Assembly: GCA_017577615.1 (NCBI GenBank)
Contig: PKRE01000006.1
Span: forward strand, 144,727-208,726
Length of the DNA: 64,000 nt
Source of the DNA: Gammaproteobacteria bacterium
GTDB taxonomy: Bacteria; Pseudomonadota; Gammaproteobacteria; Steroidobacterales; Steroidobacteraceae
Direction of reading: 5' to 3'
Both the position numbers and the translations under genes were made by a program. The notes below the pieces were generated by a model. The model was not told the origin of the DNA. It was given only the letters and a program-made list of their open reading frames with translations, and ran no database searches. Below, piece after piece: positions 52,663 to 62,800 of the stretch (the stretch's first letter is position 1; each line of letters begins with the position of its first letter).

Positions 52663-53466
52663 TCAGTTTTCGAAGTTTGTCTTGGATGCCACGCGCGTTC
52701 CCGACAGGCGTCGATTGCTGTGTTTTCTTGATCGGAGGAGGTCCTTCCTCAGCAGATCGCAGGTTGCAGGGTGATAATGCAGGCGCCCGCAAAAGTTCAC
52801 TAGACAACCATAGAACGGCGTCCGACACGATTCTTCGTGGTTCGTCTCGGCAAACAAGTTCTGAAGCGGTTTTAGGTCGATCCGGCCTTCCAGAACCTCA
52901 AAGTCCGGCGGGGACTCTTCAGCCGGCAAGCCAGCCAGCTCGATTGGGAATCCTGCGGACGCCACGAATCGCAGCGCACTAGCCTTGCCTGGAACCCAAC
53001 GACGTGGGCAGCTCACACGCGCTTTGCGAGCTACTAGCGACCGTATCGTGCGATCAGCGAATAAGTCGACTCCATGTTGAATGATAAGAGCCGCCGCAAG
53101 CTCTTGCTTAGTACCTCGACGATTCACGCCCGTCTCCTCTAAGCGCATGCGACGGACCGTATAAAGCAAGTCCCCAAGCAAGTGCTCCGTCTCTTCGTGA
53201 CTGAGAAGTTCAACCAACCGATCAACAGCAGCATTTTCCCAGTCAGTTTCAAACAGCTTCACCCCAAGAGCTTGGTGACCTGGAACTGGTACTGGGCGTC
53301 TTCGAATTTTCGCCTTGAAGCCGCCGACGCGTCGTGGACCCGGCTCTATGAGCCGCTCTTTGCTTAACGAAATCTTTAGTGCCTCGTAGGTATCTTCGTC
53401 GATGCCCCAAATGGCAATGATTTCGTTCTTCGTCAGCCAGCCTCGGCTCAGTACGTTGTTGATCAC
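52663..53466 (-). CDS. Unrecognised protein with N-terminal winged-helix-like region
   Basis: 267-residue protein I do not recognise. Residues 1-60 look like a helix-turn-helix (SRGWLTKNEIIAIWGIDEDTYEAL), followed by a basic stretch and a helical middle part (VDRLVELLSHEETEHLLGDLLYTVRRMRLEETG). The segment from about residue 150 contains RWVPGKASALRFVASAGFP and then RIDLKPLQNLF, a pattern reminiscent of the region before the Q-motif of some DEAD/DEAH helicases of defence systems, after which the protein becomes Cys/His/Arg-rich and ends. It may be the N-terminal remnant of a larger gene broken by a frameshift. Base composition is lower in G+C than the flanks. Function is not assigned. Confidence 0.5.
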   Translation of the reverse strand: MINNVLSRGWLTKNEIIAIWGIDEDTYEALKISLSKERLIEPGPRRVGGFKAKIRRRPVPVPGHQALGVKLFETDWENAAVDRLVELLSHEETEHLLGDLLYTVRRMRLEETGVNRRGTKQELAAALIIQHGVDLFADRTIRSLVARKARVSCPRRWVPGKASALRFVASAGFPIELAGLPAEESPPDFEVLEGRIDLKPLQNLFAETNHEESCRTPFYGCLVNFCGRLHYHPATCDLLRKDLLRSRKHSNRRLSGTRVASKTNFEN

Positions 53467-53705
53467 ATCCTGCGAAGGGCGAGTTGCCCGCTATGAAGTA
53501 ATCCTAGCTCTTTCTGATGCGGCTCTGTTAGTTTCATATCGACGTACCGAGCTTGCCGGCCCCATTATGCTTCGCTCGACTGATGAGTCATGACGATTCT
53601 TGGATACCTGCCTGAGGAAGTCGCCGTTCTCGAGAATGCGAATGACTATATGACCTCAACGTAATCGACACTTTTCCGCATAGCCTAGTTATGACACACG
53701 ATGCA

Positions 53706-54713
53706 TCAGTTCACATTGGTGTAGATCAGCTCAGAACGACCACAGCGCCCACACTCTCGAAAGAACTTTGATCCGTCCTTGCGGATACGTTCTTTGTGGC
53801 CAGGCTTGCCGCAACCAACCTTGATCGGCGTGTTTCCGCCACAAACCGCGCACTTGAAGTAGTAACCATACTTCCCGTACATGACCGAAAGTCGATCGCT
53901 CTGACAATGGCGGCACGCATATGAGGAGGCAGTCATTTGACTGCTCGACTCGACATCGCTCGGGTCGGCAATTTGCGCGGCGGTGGACCGATTTAGGCCA
54001 AACTTCGCTCGGTAATCGAATCTCGCTGGCGTGTGTAGGGCGGCGATCTTTCGTCCGATTTCTTCGAGGGTACTCTGACTGATGATCTTCGCTGCTGAGA
54101 GCAGCGCCTTCGTCGCACTCCCTTCTTCCATCCTCCTGCGGATGGTTTTCACGAACTCATCGGCCTTGACCACCCGGCTCGTGTCGAATCTCTTGGGCCG
54201 GTCGATTCGCGTATTGGGCGAGATGAGCACGTAGGACTCATACGTCGGCTCGAGGCGAAAGCCGAGACGCGACGGTAGCTCGATGTGCTTGATCGCCTCC
54301 TTGAGGACGGCAATATGCCGTTCGTTCTGAGTGAGGGGTGAAGCCATCCCCTCATAGGTTCTCTTCCACTCGTTGTAGCGGATGAACTCGCCTTCCTCGC
54401 TGATCTTGAGGCTTGTTCGGATGGATTTGCTTTCGAGCACGAAGACTTCCATGACGCGATTGATCAGCAGGTGATCAATCTGCGCCACTCGGTCACCGAC
54501 TTGTAGACGCAAATCGTGGATGACGGCCCAGTTCTTACTGTTGCCGAGGTCGAAGTTGATGTAGTACGCGACATCGCTTTCGGCTCTGAGACCAGCTTGA
54601 AGAGCACGCAGCTCTGCCTCGATTCTCCTGCGGGTGTCGCCGCTGGTCTCCGCTGCGAGGCGCCCGAGAATTTCGATATCGGCTGCTCGATCGTCCAGGC
54701 TCTTGATGATCAT
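53706..54713 (-). CDS. NERD nuclease-related domain protein with C-terminal zinc ribbon
   Basis: 335-residue protein. An N-terminal coiled-coil-like helix (about 5-45) precedes the NERD domain, where IHDLRLQVGDRVAQIDHLLINRVMEVFVLESKS supplies the conserved Asp and Glu-X-Lys of the restriction-endonuclease-like fold. The C-terminal 75 residues have paired cysteines in CRHCQSDRL, CAVCGGNTPI and CGRCGRS, a topoisomerase-type zinc ribbon. Proteins of this build may bind or cut nucleic acid; several are found in defence regions. Codon use and lower G+C resemble the adjacent unrecognised gene more than the housekeeping genes. Neither partner nor substrate is known. Confidence 0.82.
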   Translation of the reverse strand: MIIKSLDDRAADIEILGRLAAETSGDTRRRIEAELRALQAGLRAESDVAYYINFDLGNSKNWAVIHDLRLQVGDRVAQIDHLLINRVMEVFVLESKSIRTSLKISEEGEFIRYNEWKRTYEGMASPLTQNERHIAVLKEAIKHIELPSRLGFRLEPTYESYVLISPNTRIDRPKRFDTSRVVKADEFVKTIRRRMEEGSATKALLSAAKIISQSTLEEIGRKIAALHTPARFDYRAKFGLNRSTAAQIADPSDVESSSQMTASSYACRHCQSDRLSVMYGKYGYYFKCAVCGGNTPIKVGCGKPGHKERIRKDGSKFFRECGRCGRSELIYTNVN

Positions 54714-54968
54714 ATGATGCAGACCCTGCGTTCGGCTGAGCTCGTCGACGGCAGACCGACATCGACTCTACGATCTCGGTCTTGGAGCCTTCCGTGCCGT
54801 CCGCTATCCGTGCTCTTCATGTTCGTGACAGCGGTGGTTATAGCCAACTGACACGCTATAACCCGCGACTTAAATCACATCGAGGCATGGGTTTCGGCTT
54901 TGTGGCTGAGACAAAGGCTCGGATTGAGACGGGGATCACGCAGGACGGCGCACCAGAGCATTGCGCGA

Positions 54969-55319
54969 TCAAAGATCGGTGTACTTCTTGGCGTTGCCGC
55001 GGGCTTTTTCTACCGGATACTTTTCGGCGTTCCTGGCGATCTTGTCGCGAGCACCTTCCAGCAAGTCCACATCGAGCTTGTCCGCAAGACGAATCAAGTA
55101 GAGGAACACGTCGGCGAGCTCTTCCGTGACTTTTCTTTTGTCGTCGTCGGAGAGCGCTCGGCTTTGCTCTTCCGTGAGCCATTGAAAGCATTCCAGCAGC
55201 TCGGCTGCTTCTACGACGAGGGCAGATGCAAGATTCTTCGGTGAGTGGAACTGATCCCAATCTCGCTCGCGCGCAAAGCGACGCAGTGCGTCTCGGAGGT
55301 CGTCAAGGTCTTTACTCAT
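54969..55319 (-). CDS. MazG-like nucleotide pyrophosphohydrolase
   Basis: 116-residue all-helical NTP pyrophosphatase of the MazG/dCTPase (RS21-C6) type. The metal-binding pattern is present: EAAELLECFQW (ExxE) in helix 2 and EELADVFLYLIRLAD (ExxxD) in helix 3, with the family's C-terminal NAEKYPVEKARGNAKKY. It cleaves non-canonical or excess (d)NTPs to monophosphate and pyrophosphate. Start at ATG 55319 (MSKDLDDL); the frame is open ten codons further. It stands alone between the NERD gene and an SDR. Confidence 0.9.
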   Translation of the reverse strand: MSKDLDDLRDALRRFARERDWDQFHSPKNLASALVVEAAELLECFQWLTEEQSRALSDDDKRKVTEELADVFLYLIRLADKLDVDLLEGARDKIARNAEKYPVEKARGNAKKYTDL

Positions 55320-55710
55320 GTAGCTTTCGTCGAGGTGGCTTGCTATCACCGACGCTTGGATCCCTGTGTCGTCTGGCGGTCTTCGGTCTGCGCCAAGTTG
55401 TGCGACTCACCGGCCGCAGAATAGAAGCAAAGTCTTGGACTGTCGATCGTTAGCGCTTGGAGTGGGTGGCAGCAGTGTCGACTTTGAGGCTTGCCCCCGA
55501 CCCTCCCTCGCTCCGCAGGGGAGGAAGCATGTTGTGCGTGCTGCGCGGGACCGCCTGTTGCACGCCTCAGTGGTAATGGATCCGTTTGATTACCCGCTTC
55601 GCTGATGGGTTATTGGTTATTACCCGCGTTGGAACGATCGTGTTGTGCCGACTTCGTTGGGACGAGCGGCCGCTCCGGGCTCGGTTACTTAAGGTTTCGT
55701 GCGCAAGCGC
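55320..55710. other. Intergenic region with one GC-rich repeat copy
   Basis: About 390 bp between the pyrophosphohydrolase start and the SDR stop. It contains one diverged copy of the dispersed repeat at 55491-55528 (CCCCCGACCCTCCCTCGC ... AGGGGAGG) and the short direct repeat GGTTATTGGTTATTACC near 55607. No supported gene. Confidence 0.4.
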
Positions 55711-56448
55711 TTACACGCGGCCGCCGTCGGTCAGTATCGTTCGTCCGGTGATCCAGCGGGCGTCGTCGGAGGCGAGGAATGCAACCACGTCGGCGATATC
55801 GTCGGGCTCGGCGAGGCGTTGGAGAGGCGTCAGGGCTCGTTCTTGCTCGAGCACGTCTGCCGGGATGCCTGCTGTCATGTCGGTGCGCGTGATCGCGGGG
55901 GCGACCGCGTTGACGCGGACGCCTCGTGGACCGAGCTCCAGGGCGAAACCATGTGTGAGCACCTCGACCGCAGCCTTGGCAGCGGCGTACACCGCGGTGC
56001 CGTTCGCGGGCTGGTGAACCAAGCTCGTGGACACGTTGACGACGCAGCCGCTGCCCGCAGGAAAGTGCGGTAGCGCTGCTTTCGTCGTGGCGATCACGCT
56101 CCAGGGGTGCGTGAGCATCTGCTCTTCGAACAGTGAGCGCGAGACTGCTTCGACCGGTGCAGCAGCGAACGTTCCCGCGGAATTCACCAGGATGTCGATC
56201 CTGCCGAAACGCGCGACGAACGCCTGCATCATCGCCTGCACGGACTGTTCCTGTGTGACGTCCACGCGAAAGAGCTCGGCATGACCGCCTGCAGCACGGA
56301 TTGCTTCTGCAACGGATTCCGCTGCCGCTGTATTCTCTTTATAGACGATACCTAAGATGGCGCCATCGCGTGCGAGCCTGCGCGCCACTGCCGCGCCGAT
56401 GCCGCGAGAGCCGCCTGTCACGAGCGCTGTCTTGCCGGTGAGTTTCAT
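55711..56448 (-). CDS. SDR family oxidoreductase
   Basis: 245-residue classical short-chain dehydrogenase/reductase. TGGSRGIGAAVARRLARDG is at residues 11-29, NSAG near 88, the catalytic Ser in NVSTSLVHQ and the YxxxK as YAAAKAA near 153. The C-terminal EPDDIADVVAFLASDDARWITG is typical of FabG-like enzymes. The ATG at 56448 has GGAG 8 nt upstream. A divergent-looking LysR regulator gene lies 107 bp upstream on the same strand and the DHA2 transporter beyond it; substrate unknown. Confidence 0.9.
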   Translation of the reverse strand: MKLTGKTALVTGGSRGIGAAVARRLARDGAILGIVYKENTAAAESVAEAIRAAGGHAELFRVDVTQEQSVQAMMQAFVARFGRIDILVNSAGTFAAAPVEAVSRSLFEEQMLTHPWSVIATTKAALPHFPAGSGCVVNVSTSLVHQPANGTAVYAAAKAAVEVLTHGFALELGPRGVRVNAVAPAITRTDMTAGIPADVLEQERALTPLQRLAEPDDIADVVAFLASDDARWITGRTILTDGGRV

Positions 56449-56555
56449 GGTCGTCGCTCCAATCCAATCGATAGTGCGACGATACGTATGACGGAGCCGT
56501 GGGGAAGCCGCAGCAGAAGAACGCTGCGTTCCGCTAACGCAACGCGCTCTTGGCG

Positions 56556-57473
56556 TTAGCGTTGCTGCTCCTCGTATGCGCGGAAACGTTGCTCGAGGAA
56601 CTCGAGCAGCGAGCGCAACGCTGCGGTCATGCCGCGTCGGCTCGGATACATCGCATACACGGGCGTCATCGCGGACGGTCGGTGCGCAAGGATCTCGCGC
56701 AAGGTGCCGGCACGTAACGCGTCGCGGCACGCTTCGACGGGAATCTGCACCACGCCGGCGCCCGCCTCCGCTGCGGCACGCAGCGCCAGGATGTTGTCGG
56801 TGACGAAGATGGGCTTCGGCTGATAGACGATCTGCGAGCCGTCTTCCGCCGTGAAGGTCCACGCACGCGCATTCTCGAACGTGCCCTGCGCCAATGCCGG
56901 GAAGCGATCCAGATCGGCGACATCGGCCGGCTCACCGAGCTTGTCGATCAGCCTCGGGCTGGCGGCGAGCACCATGCGAGAAGCACCGAGCCGACGCGCC
57001 ACGATATCGGCCGACTCGAGCGGCCGGCTCGAGTAGCGGATCGCCAGATCGAAACGCTCGGCAATGAGATCGACGAAGCGATTCGATAATGAAAGCGCGA
57101 TGCGCACGCGCGGATGCTGAACTTGGTACTCGGCCAGCCAGCCTGCGAGCACGCTTTCGCCCGCCAACACAGAGGCGCTGACGCGAATGAGCCCGCGCGG
57201 TTCATTGAGTGCCTCGCCAACGGTCATGGCCAGTGCCTCTGCCTCTTCGGCCATTCTCCGCGCATGCTGGTAAACAGCCAGACCGACTTCCGTGACTGCG
57301 AAGTTCTGTGCGCTGCGCTGGATGAGGCGCACATTCAGCTGGCGCTCGAGCGCCGCCACGCGTCTGCTCAAGCGCGACTTCGGAATGCCTGTCTGGCGCT
57401 CCGCGGCCGCGAATCCGCCGGCTTCGACGACACGACTGAAGAGATACAGATCGTTCAAGTCTTCGATCATCAT
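56556..57473 (-). CDS. LysR family transcriptional regulator
   Basis: 305-residue LysR-type regulator of the DsdC/AaeR-like subgroup that typically controls efflux or detoxification genes. The helix-turn-helix is AGGFAAAERQTGIPKSRLSRRVAALERQLNVRLIQR. The start is the first of two ATGs at 57473; a TTG at 57485 is less likely. It is divergent from the DHA2-type transporter (start 57554) with 80 bp between them, the standard setting for regulation of that transporter, and it may also control the SDR gene downstream of it. Confidence 0.9.
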   Translation of the reverse strand: MMIEDLNDLYLFSRVVEAGGFAAAERQTGIPKSRLSRRVAALERQLNVRLIQRSAQNFAVTEVGLAVYQHARRMAEEAEALAMTVGEALNEPRGLIRVSASVLAGESVLAGWLAEYQVQHPRVRIALSLSNRFVDLIAERFDLAIRYSSRPLESADIVARRLGASRMVLAASPRLIDKLGEPADVADLDRFPALAQGTFENARAWTFTAEDGSQIVYQPKPIFVTDNILALRAAAEAGAGVVQIPVEACRDALRAGTLREILAHRPSAMTPVYAMYPSRRGMTAALRSLLEFLEQRFRAYEEQQR

Positions 57474-57553
57474 GGCTCGATCCAATTCTGCAACGACGCG
57501 TTGCAGTTCCGCTCTCGAACTTCGCAGCGGCCGCGCTTAGCGTAGTGTGCCCG

Positions 57554-59083
57554 ATGCACGCTACGGTCATCTCTATTCAAGCTCGTCGCCGCCCTCACGC
57601 CGCGATCCTCGCCACGTGCGCGGCCACGCTGGCGATTGCCATGTCGATCACCGCCTCAGGCGTCGCGCTGGCGCACGTCGACATCGCCCCGCACATCGGC
57701 ATTCTGCAGCTGCAGTGGATCATGAATGGATTCATTCTGAGCTTTGCTGCTTGTTTATTGCCAGCCGGGTCGATCGTCGATCGCCTCAGTGCACGCCGCA
57801 TCTTTCTGTGGGGCAGCGCCATCCTGTCGGGGGGCATCATCTTCACTGTCACCGCCGGCTCGTTCGGCGTACTGATGCTGGGACGACTATTGCAAGGCGC
57901 CGGCGCGGCGCTCGTCTCGGCGGCCGGGCCCGCCGAGCTCGCCTCATCGATCGAAGACGACGCGCAACGAAAACGCGCGTTCGGCTACTTGGGCGCGAGC
58001 GGCGGGATCGGGTTGACGCTCGGCGCACTCTTGTCTGGCCTCGTCTTGGACGAGGGCGGTTGGCGCAGCGCATTCGCGCTGCACTTACCCTTCGCGGTGG
58101 CGTCGTTCTGCTGTGCCAGGCAGGGGTTCAGTCGGCGCCCGATTCAGGCCGCCACACGCTTTGACTGGGGCGGCGCGCTGCTCTCGGCAATCTTCATCAC
58201 CGCCGCGATGGTGTGCAGCATCTTCGGCCCATTGCTCGGCTGGCTGTCGCTGCCCGTGATCTGCGCATTCTGCATCGCATGCGTGGGTGGATGGGCATTT
58301 GTCCGCTGCGAAGCGCGAGCCGCGGCACCGCTCCTTCGCGTCACCGTGCTGCGTAATCGACAGTTCATTGTCGCGAGCGGCGCATGTGTGCTCTTCACCA
58401 CCGTGTGGGTAGCCTTGTTCGTTTATGTTCCGCTCCACATGAGCGTCAGCTACGCACGTAGCGGCGACGAAGTGGGCACCACGATGCTGGCGCTGATGGT
58501 TCCGGCGCTCGTGATGCCGCTCCTCGCGAGTCGCTGTGTGCAATACGTGCGCGTCGAAACCGTGCTTGCGGCCGGCTTCTCGCTCATGGTCTTCGGCCTG
58601 GTACTCTTGTTCGCGGCATGGTCGGCACATGCACGCGCCTACGAGATTGCGGGGTTAATCATTTGCGGCGCCGGCGCGGGATCACTATATGGGCTTTCCG
58701 ACTATTTCGCGTTGAGCACCGTGCCACCTGAGCATGTCGGTTTGGCATCCGGGGCGTTCAACCTGTTGCGACTGGCCGGCGATGCGCTCGGCACGATCGT
58801 GCCAGCCGCCGTGTTGGTCCACACGATGCGCAACCTGCTCGCCGATGTCGCTCCGGTGGAGTTGCTCCGACCGGTTTTGAACGAGCTGGCCGCGGGACGC
58901 TTCGATGCGCTCGATGGGTTGGCCCTCGATGTAGGGACGAGTGATCTGATCCGCCACACGGCGCTCGAGTGCTTCCATGACGGAGTGCTGCGAGCTGTGA
59001 TCGTGCTGGCCGCCTTTGCGGCGGCCGGGATGGCATTGGTGTGTGTCGACCGGCTCGCGGCCGGAAGCCGTTCTGCACTGTAG
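57554..59083 (+). CDS. MFS transporter, DHA2 (EmrB/QacA-like) type
   Basis: 509-residue transporter with about 14 predicted helices, the DHA2 layout of drug:H+ antiporters. Family features are LQWIMNGFILSFAACLLPAGSIVDRL around helix 2 and the loop, and RLLQGAGAALVSAAGPAEL in helix 4-5. It probably exports toxic or aromatic compounds across the inner membrane. Start at ATG 57554; a GTG three codons earlier is possible. No membrane-fusion or outer-membrane partner gene is adjacent. Confidence 0.88.
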   Translation: MHATVISIQARRRPHAAILATCAATLAIAMSITASGVALAHVDIAPHIGILQLQWIMNGFILSFAACLLPAGSIVDRLSARRIFLWGSAILSGGIIFTVTAGSFGVLMLGRLLQGAGAALVSAAGPAELASSIEDDAQRKRAFGYLGASGGIGLTLGALLSGLVLDEGGWRSAFALHLPFAVASFCCARQGFSRRPIQAATRFDWGGALLSAIFITAAMVCSIFGPLLGWLSLPVICAFCIACVGGWAFVRCEARAAAPLLRVTVLRNRQFIVASGACVLFTTVWVALFVYVPLHMSVSYARSGDEVGTTMLALMVPALVMPLLASRCVQYVRVETVLAAGFSLMVFGLVLLFAAWSAHARAYEIAGLIICGAGAGSLYGLSDYFALSTVPPEHVGLASGAFNLLRLAGDALGTIVPAAVLVHTMRNLLADVAPVELLRPVLNELAAGRFDALDGLALDVGTSDLIRHTALECFHDGVLRAVIVLAAFAAAGMALVCVDRLAAGSRSAL

Positions 59084-59154
59084 CGGGCCGAACGCCCGCA
59101 TGCCTGAACCACGAGGCTCCGCGCTACGTGCCCGCCTCTGCGCCGCTCTCCGTC

Positions 59155-59631
59155 CTATTCCGCATCCCCGTTCTTCCCCGCACACTCGTTCTCATGCGCC
59201 GAGACACTCGATCCTGACACTCGTTGTTTGGTCACCTTGCTGACGAGGATGACGTGTGAAGCGTTGTATATCGGCTTGACCCCCTTCGCGACGAACGCAA
59301 ACGAGGGCCCTCTGATCGGAACGACGGTGAGTGTCTGTGCGATTGGTTCCGTTCCGGCGATCCGAGCGCTGGGCGGGATTCCCTCGAGCGGTTGCGGGAG
59401 ATAGATTAGCTCTCCTCTTGCGGCGATCGTGATGGGTGTCTCGAGCGGCTCGAGGAAAGTGAGGCAGAACCTCGCCGCGACGACTCCGCTCTTCACAACC
59501 GTGACCTCGGCCGTGCGGCGATCTGGTGACGTCTCGATCGTGATCTCCCCGTTGATGGGAACGAAGGTCACAGCGAAGGCGGTGCCCGTAGCGAATGCAA
59601 CGACAGAGATCAGCAGGATCCGGATCAGCAT
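59155..59631 (-). CDS. Small secreted protein of unknown function
   Basis: 158-residue protein with a clear Sec signal (a hydrophobic run of about 15 residues ending in TAFA), followed by a beta-rich domain (VPINGEITIETSPDRRTAEVTVVKSGVV) and a Glu/Asn-rich tail ending CAGKNGDAE. The start at 59631 has GGGAGGAG 5 nt upstream. I do not recognise the family. It is divergent from the lipase-CHAT gene, with about 250 bp between the two starts, so shared regulation is possible but unproven. Confidence 0.7.
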   Translation of the reverse strand: MLIRILLISVVAFATGTAFAVTFVPINGEITIETSPDRRTAEVTVVKSGVVAARFCLTFLEPLETPITIAARGELIYLPQPLEGIPPSARIAGTEPIAQTLTVVPIRGPSFAFVAKGVKPIYNASHVILVSKVTKQRVSGSSVSAHENECAGKNGDAE

Positions 59632-59881
59632 GGGTCTCCTCCCTTCTCGCCCCGAATTCAATACGTGAGAGAACAGAAAAAGATCCATTCAACTCGGCTG
59701 TGCACTGGCCTGCAGGCGCTAGGCGACGCACGCGAAAGCGTGCACTCCATCTACCCTGCCACATAGCCGCCTCCTTGCCGTCGATCGCATGACCTCCTTG
59801 TAGTTGGGAAGACAACGTGATAGGCATGCTCTGCGCACAAGAACAGTGCTCGGCAGAGCGCTTGATAAGGGAGGACGGATC

Positions 59882-62800
59882 GTGTTCGACGAGCGCGCAT
59901 TCATCCGCCGTGTCGAGGCGGCGGCTGTGGAGGACTTTGCGAAGATTCTGGCCCGGCCGACGCTGGAAGAAGAACGGGCATTACGCGCGTACTTCGGCGA
60001 TGAGCGCTACAGCCGGTTGCATGCCGCGGCTCTGCGGCGTGTGTCTCGGCGCGGGATGCGCGCACCGAAGGGAAACGTCGTCGTCATTCACGGCATCATG
60101 GGCGGCGAACTCACAGCACACAGAGGCGGAGCCTCAGATCTGATCTGGGTCAAGGCGCTGGCGCTGCTCGGCGGCAAGGTCAAGCGCCTGCGCTTGAGCG
60201 AAGACGGTCGTTCTGAAGCCGATCCGCAGTACCAAGTGCATGCATCGGGCATTCTCAAACGCGCGTACGGTGAGCTCCTGCTCGAGCTCGCCGACGAGTG
60301 GAACGTGCGCGCGTTCTGGTACGACTGGCGCAAAGACCTGACACTCGCGGCCGCCGACTTGGAAGCGAAGCTGCGGATCTGGTTCGGCCATGATGCACAC
60401 GTGCACCTCGTGGCGCACTCGATGGGCGGCCTGGTCGCACGCACCTTCATCCGTGACTATCCAAAACGCTGGGACAGGATGGCGAACAGCGATCTGTCTC
60501 AGGGCGGTCGATTGGTCATGCTCGGCACGCCGAACCACGGCTCGTTCGCGATCCCTCAGGTGTTCACCGGGCTGGAAGGCATGGTGCGCAAGCTCGCGCT
60601 GGTCGACTTGCGGCACGGGCTCGACGATCTGTTGCCGGTCTTCAACACTTTCGTGGGCTCGTACCAGATGCTGCCCTCTCCATTCGTCATGCCGGAGGTC
60701 GAATGGCTCTATCAGGCAACTTCATATGCGCCGATTCTCGTTTCGCAGACGCATCTCGACACAGCGCTGCGACATCACGAGTCGCTCCTCGACATCGTCG
60801 ACCCCGAGCGCATGTTCTACATCGCTGGCTACGATCAGCCCACGTTCTCTGGGCTCAAGAAGAAGCAACCGCACGTCGAAAACGCCTATAACGTCACGCT
60901 CGATGGTGACGGACGCGTGCCCCATGTGCTCGGCTTTCTGAAGGGTGTCACGAGCTACTTCGTTAAAGAAGGCCACGGCGAGCTGCCCGCGAACGACGTC
61001 GTCATCGCAGCGACATCGGAGCTGCTACGCACGGGTGACACACGGCTTCTGCCCACCGAGAAGCCCGCGACACGCACGGTGCCTCAGCGCGAGCTCAGCG
61101 AGCAGATCTGGAAGGAGCAACTCGCCGAGCTCGACCGTATGCGTGCGCTGATCGACACCACGCGCTCGCGTGCGCAAGTTGCAGTGGATGCGCGGCAGAT
61201 CGATCCGAGCGAGCGCGAGCTGGAAGAGCTGCTCACGCGCGGCTACCTGCCGAGCAAGTCGAGTCGCGAGCTCGAGCGCAGGGCGAAGCGGCGCGAGCCG
61301 CCTTCGATCGAGCTTGCCGTCGTCGAAGGCAGCATTGCCGACATCGATGCGATCGTCAGCAAGGGATTGCCGATCGACGCGATTGCCGTCGGTCATTACG
61401 TCGGCGTGCGGCCGCAGTATGCCGAGCAAGCGCTCGACCTTGCGATCTCGGCAGCGCTCCGCGGCTCCGATGCGCCTGAGACGATCGATCCGAGCAGAGG
61501 GATCCTTTGCGAGTACACCGATCGCGGCATCATTCGCGGCGAGCTCGGTCAGCCATTTTTCATGCCCGATCCGCGCACCCGTGATCGCATCATTGCGATT
61601 GCGGGCATGGGATTGCCCGGTCGTTTCGGCTCGCCCGAGCTCACCGTGCTGTCGCGCGAGCTCTGTTGGGCACTCGGTCGCATGGGCAAGAGGCATCTCG
61701 CCACTGTGCTGATCGGCACAGGCGTCGGCAACATGAGCATCGCCGAGGCAGTGCGCGCATGGCTGCGCGGTATCGCCGCTGCGCTCGCCAATGCGGATCG
61801 CGACAACAGGCAGCGGCTGCGCCGGATCACCTTCGTCGAGATCGATCCGCGACGCATCCTTGAGCTCAACGCTGCGATCCTTGCGGCACGCGACACGATC
61901 GAGCCGCACCTCGAGGTCGAGTATCAGTCGCTCAACAAGCGGCAGATCGATACGCTGCTCAAGTCGATCGATGCGCGTCTCAAGGAAGAAGCACGCCGCG
62001 AGCGGGATGCCTGGCGCAAGAAGGCAGCGCGCGGGCTGATCAGTCTCGATGCAAGCCCACGCATCCCGACGCGCATGACCGTCGAGCGTGATCGCGAAGG
62101 CTATCGCTTCGGAGCCGTGTCAGAGACCGCATCCGTGCCCGAGCGTACGACACGCATGGACGATGCGCTCGTCGCGGAAGCGAACGATAAGGTTGCAGCG
62201 AGCGAGACCTGGGAAAGCCAGTACGACGCCGGAGTGCTGCTCGGTCGACTGTTGTTACCGCAAGACCTCAAAGCACATCTGAGCGGCGATGCGCCGATCG
62301 TGATGACGATGGACTCGGCGACTGCACGCATTCATTGGGAAATGATCGTGCACGGCGCATCGGTGCGAGGTCGCCGCACGAACGGCCCGAAGCAGATGCT
62401 CGACGAATTCCTGGGCACGAGCCGCGGCTTCACACGACAACTGCGCTCGACGTTTGCGCCGCCGCCCGAGCCGCCCCCACCGCCGCAGCGTACGCTGCGT
62501 GTGCTGATCGTGGCTGATCCGGCCTCAGATGCGCCGCTGCCCGGCGCGCAACAAGAGGGTGCCACCCTCGCCGATCTGTTCCGGCGTTTCAATACGGTGC
62601 ATGGCGCGCGTACGAACAGTCGCGTGGAGGTCACGACCCTGCTCGGACCGACGGAAGCAACGCGGCTCAATGTGCTCGAACAGCTGATGTCAAGTGAGCC
62701 GTATGACGTGCTGCATTTCGCGGGACACTGCGTGTTCGAAGAAGCGCAGCCGCGTCGCTCAGGCTGGATTTTCAGCAACAATCAGCGATTGACGGCCGAT

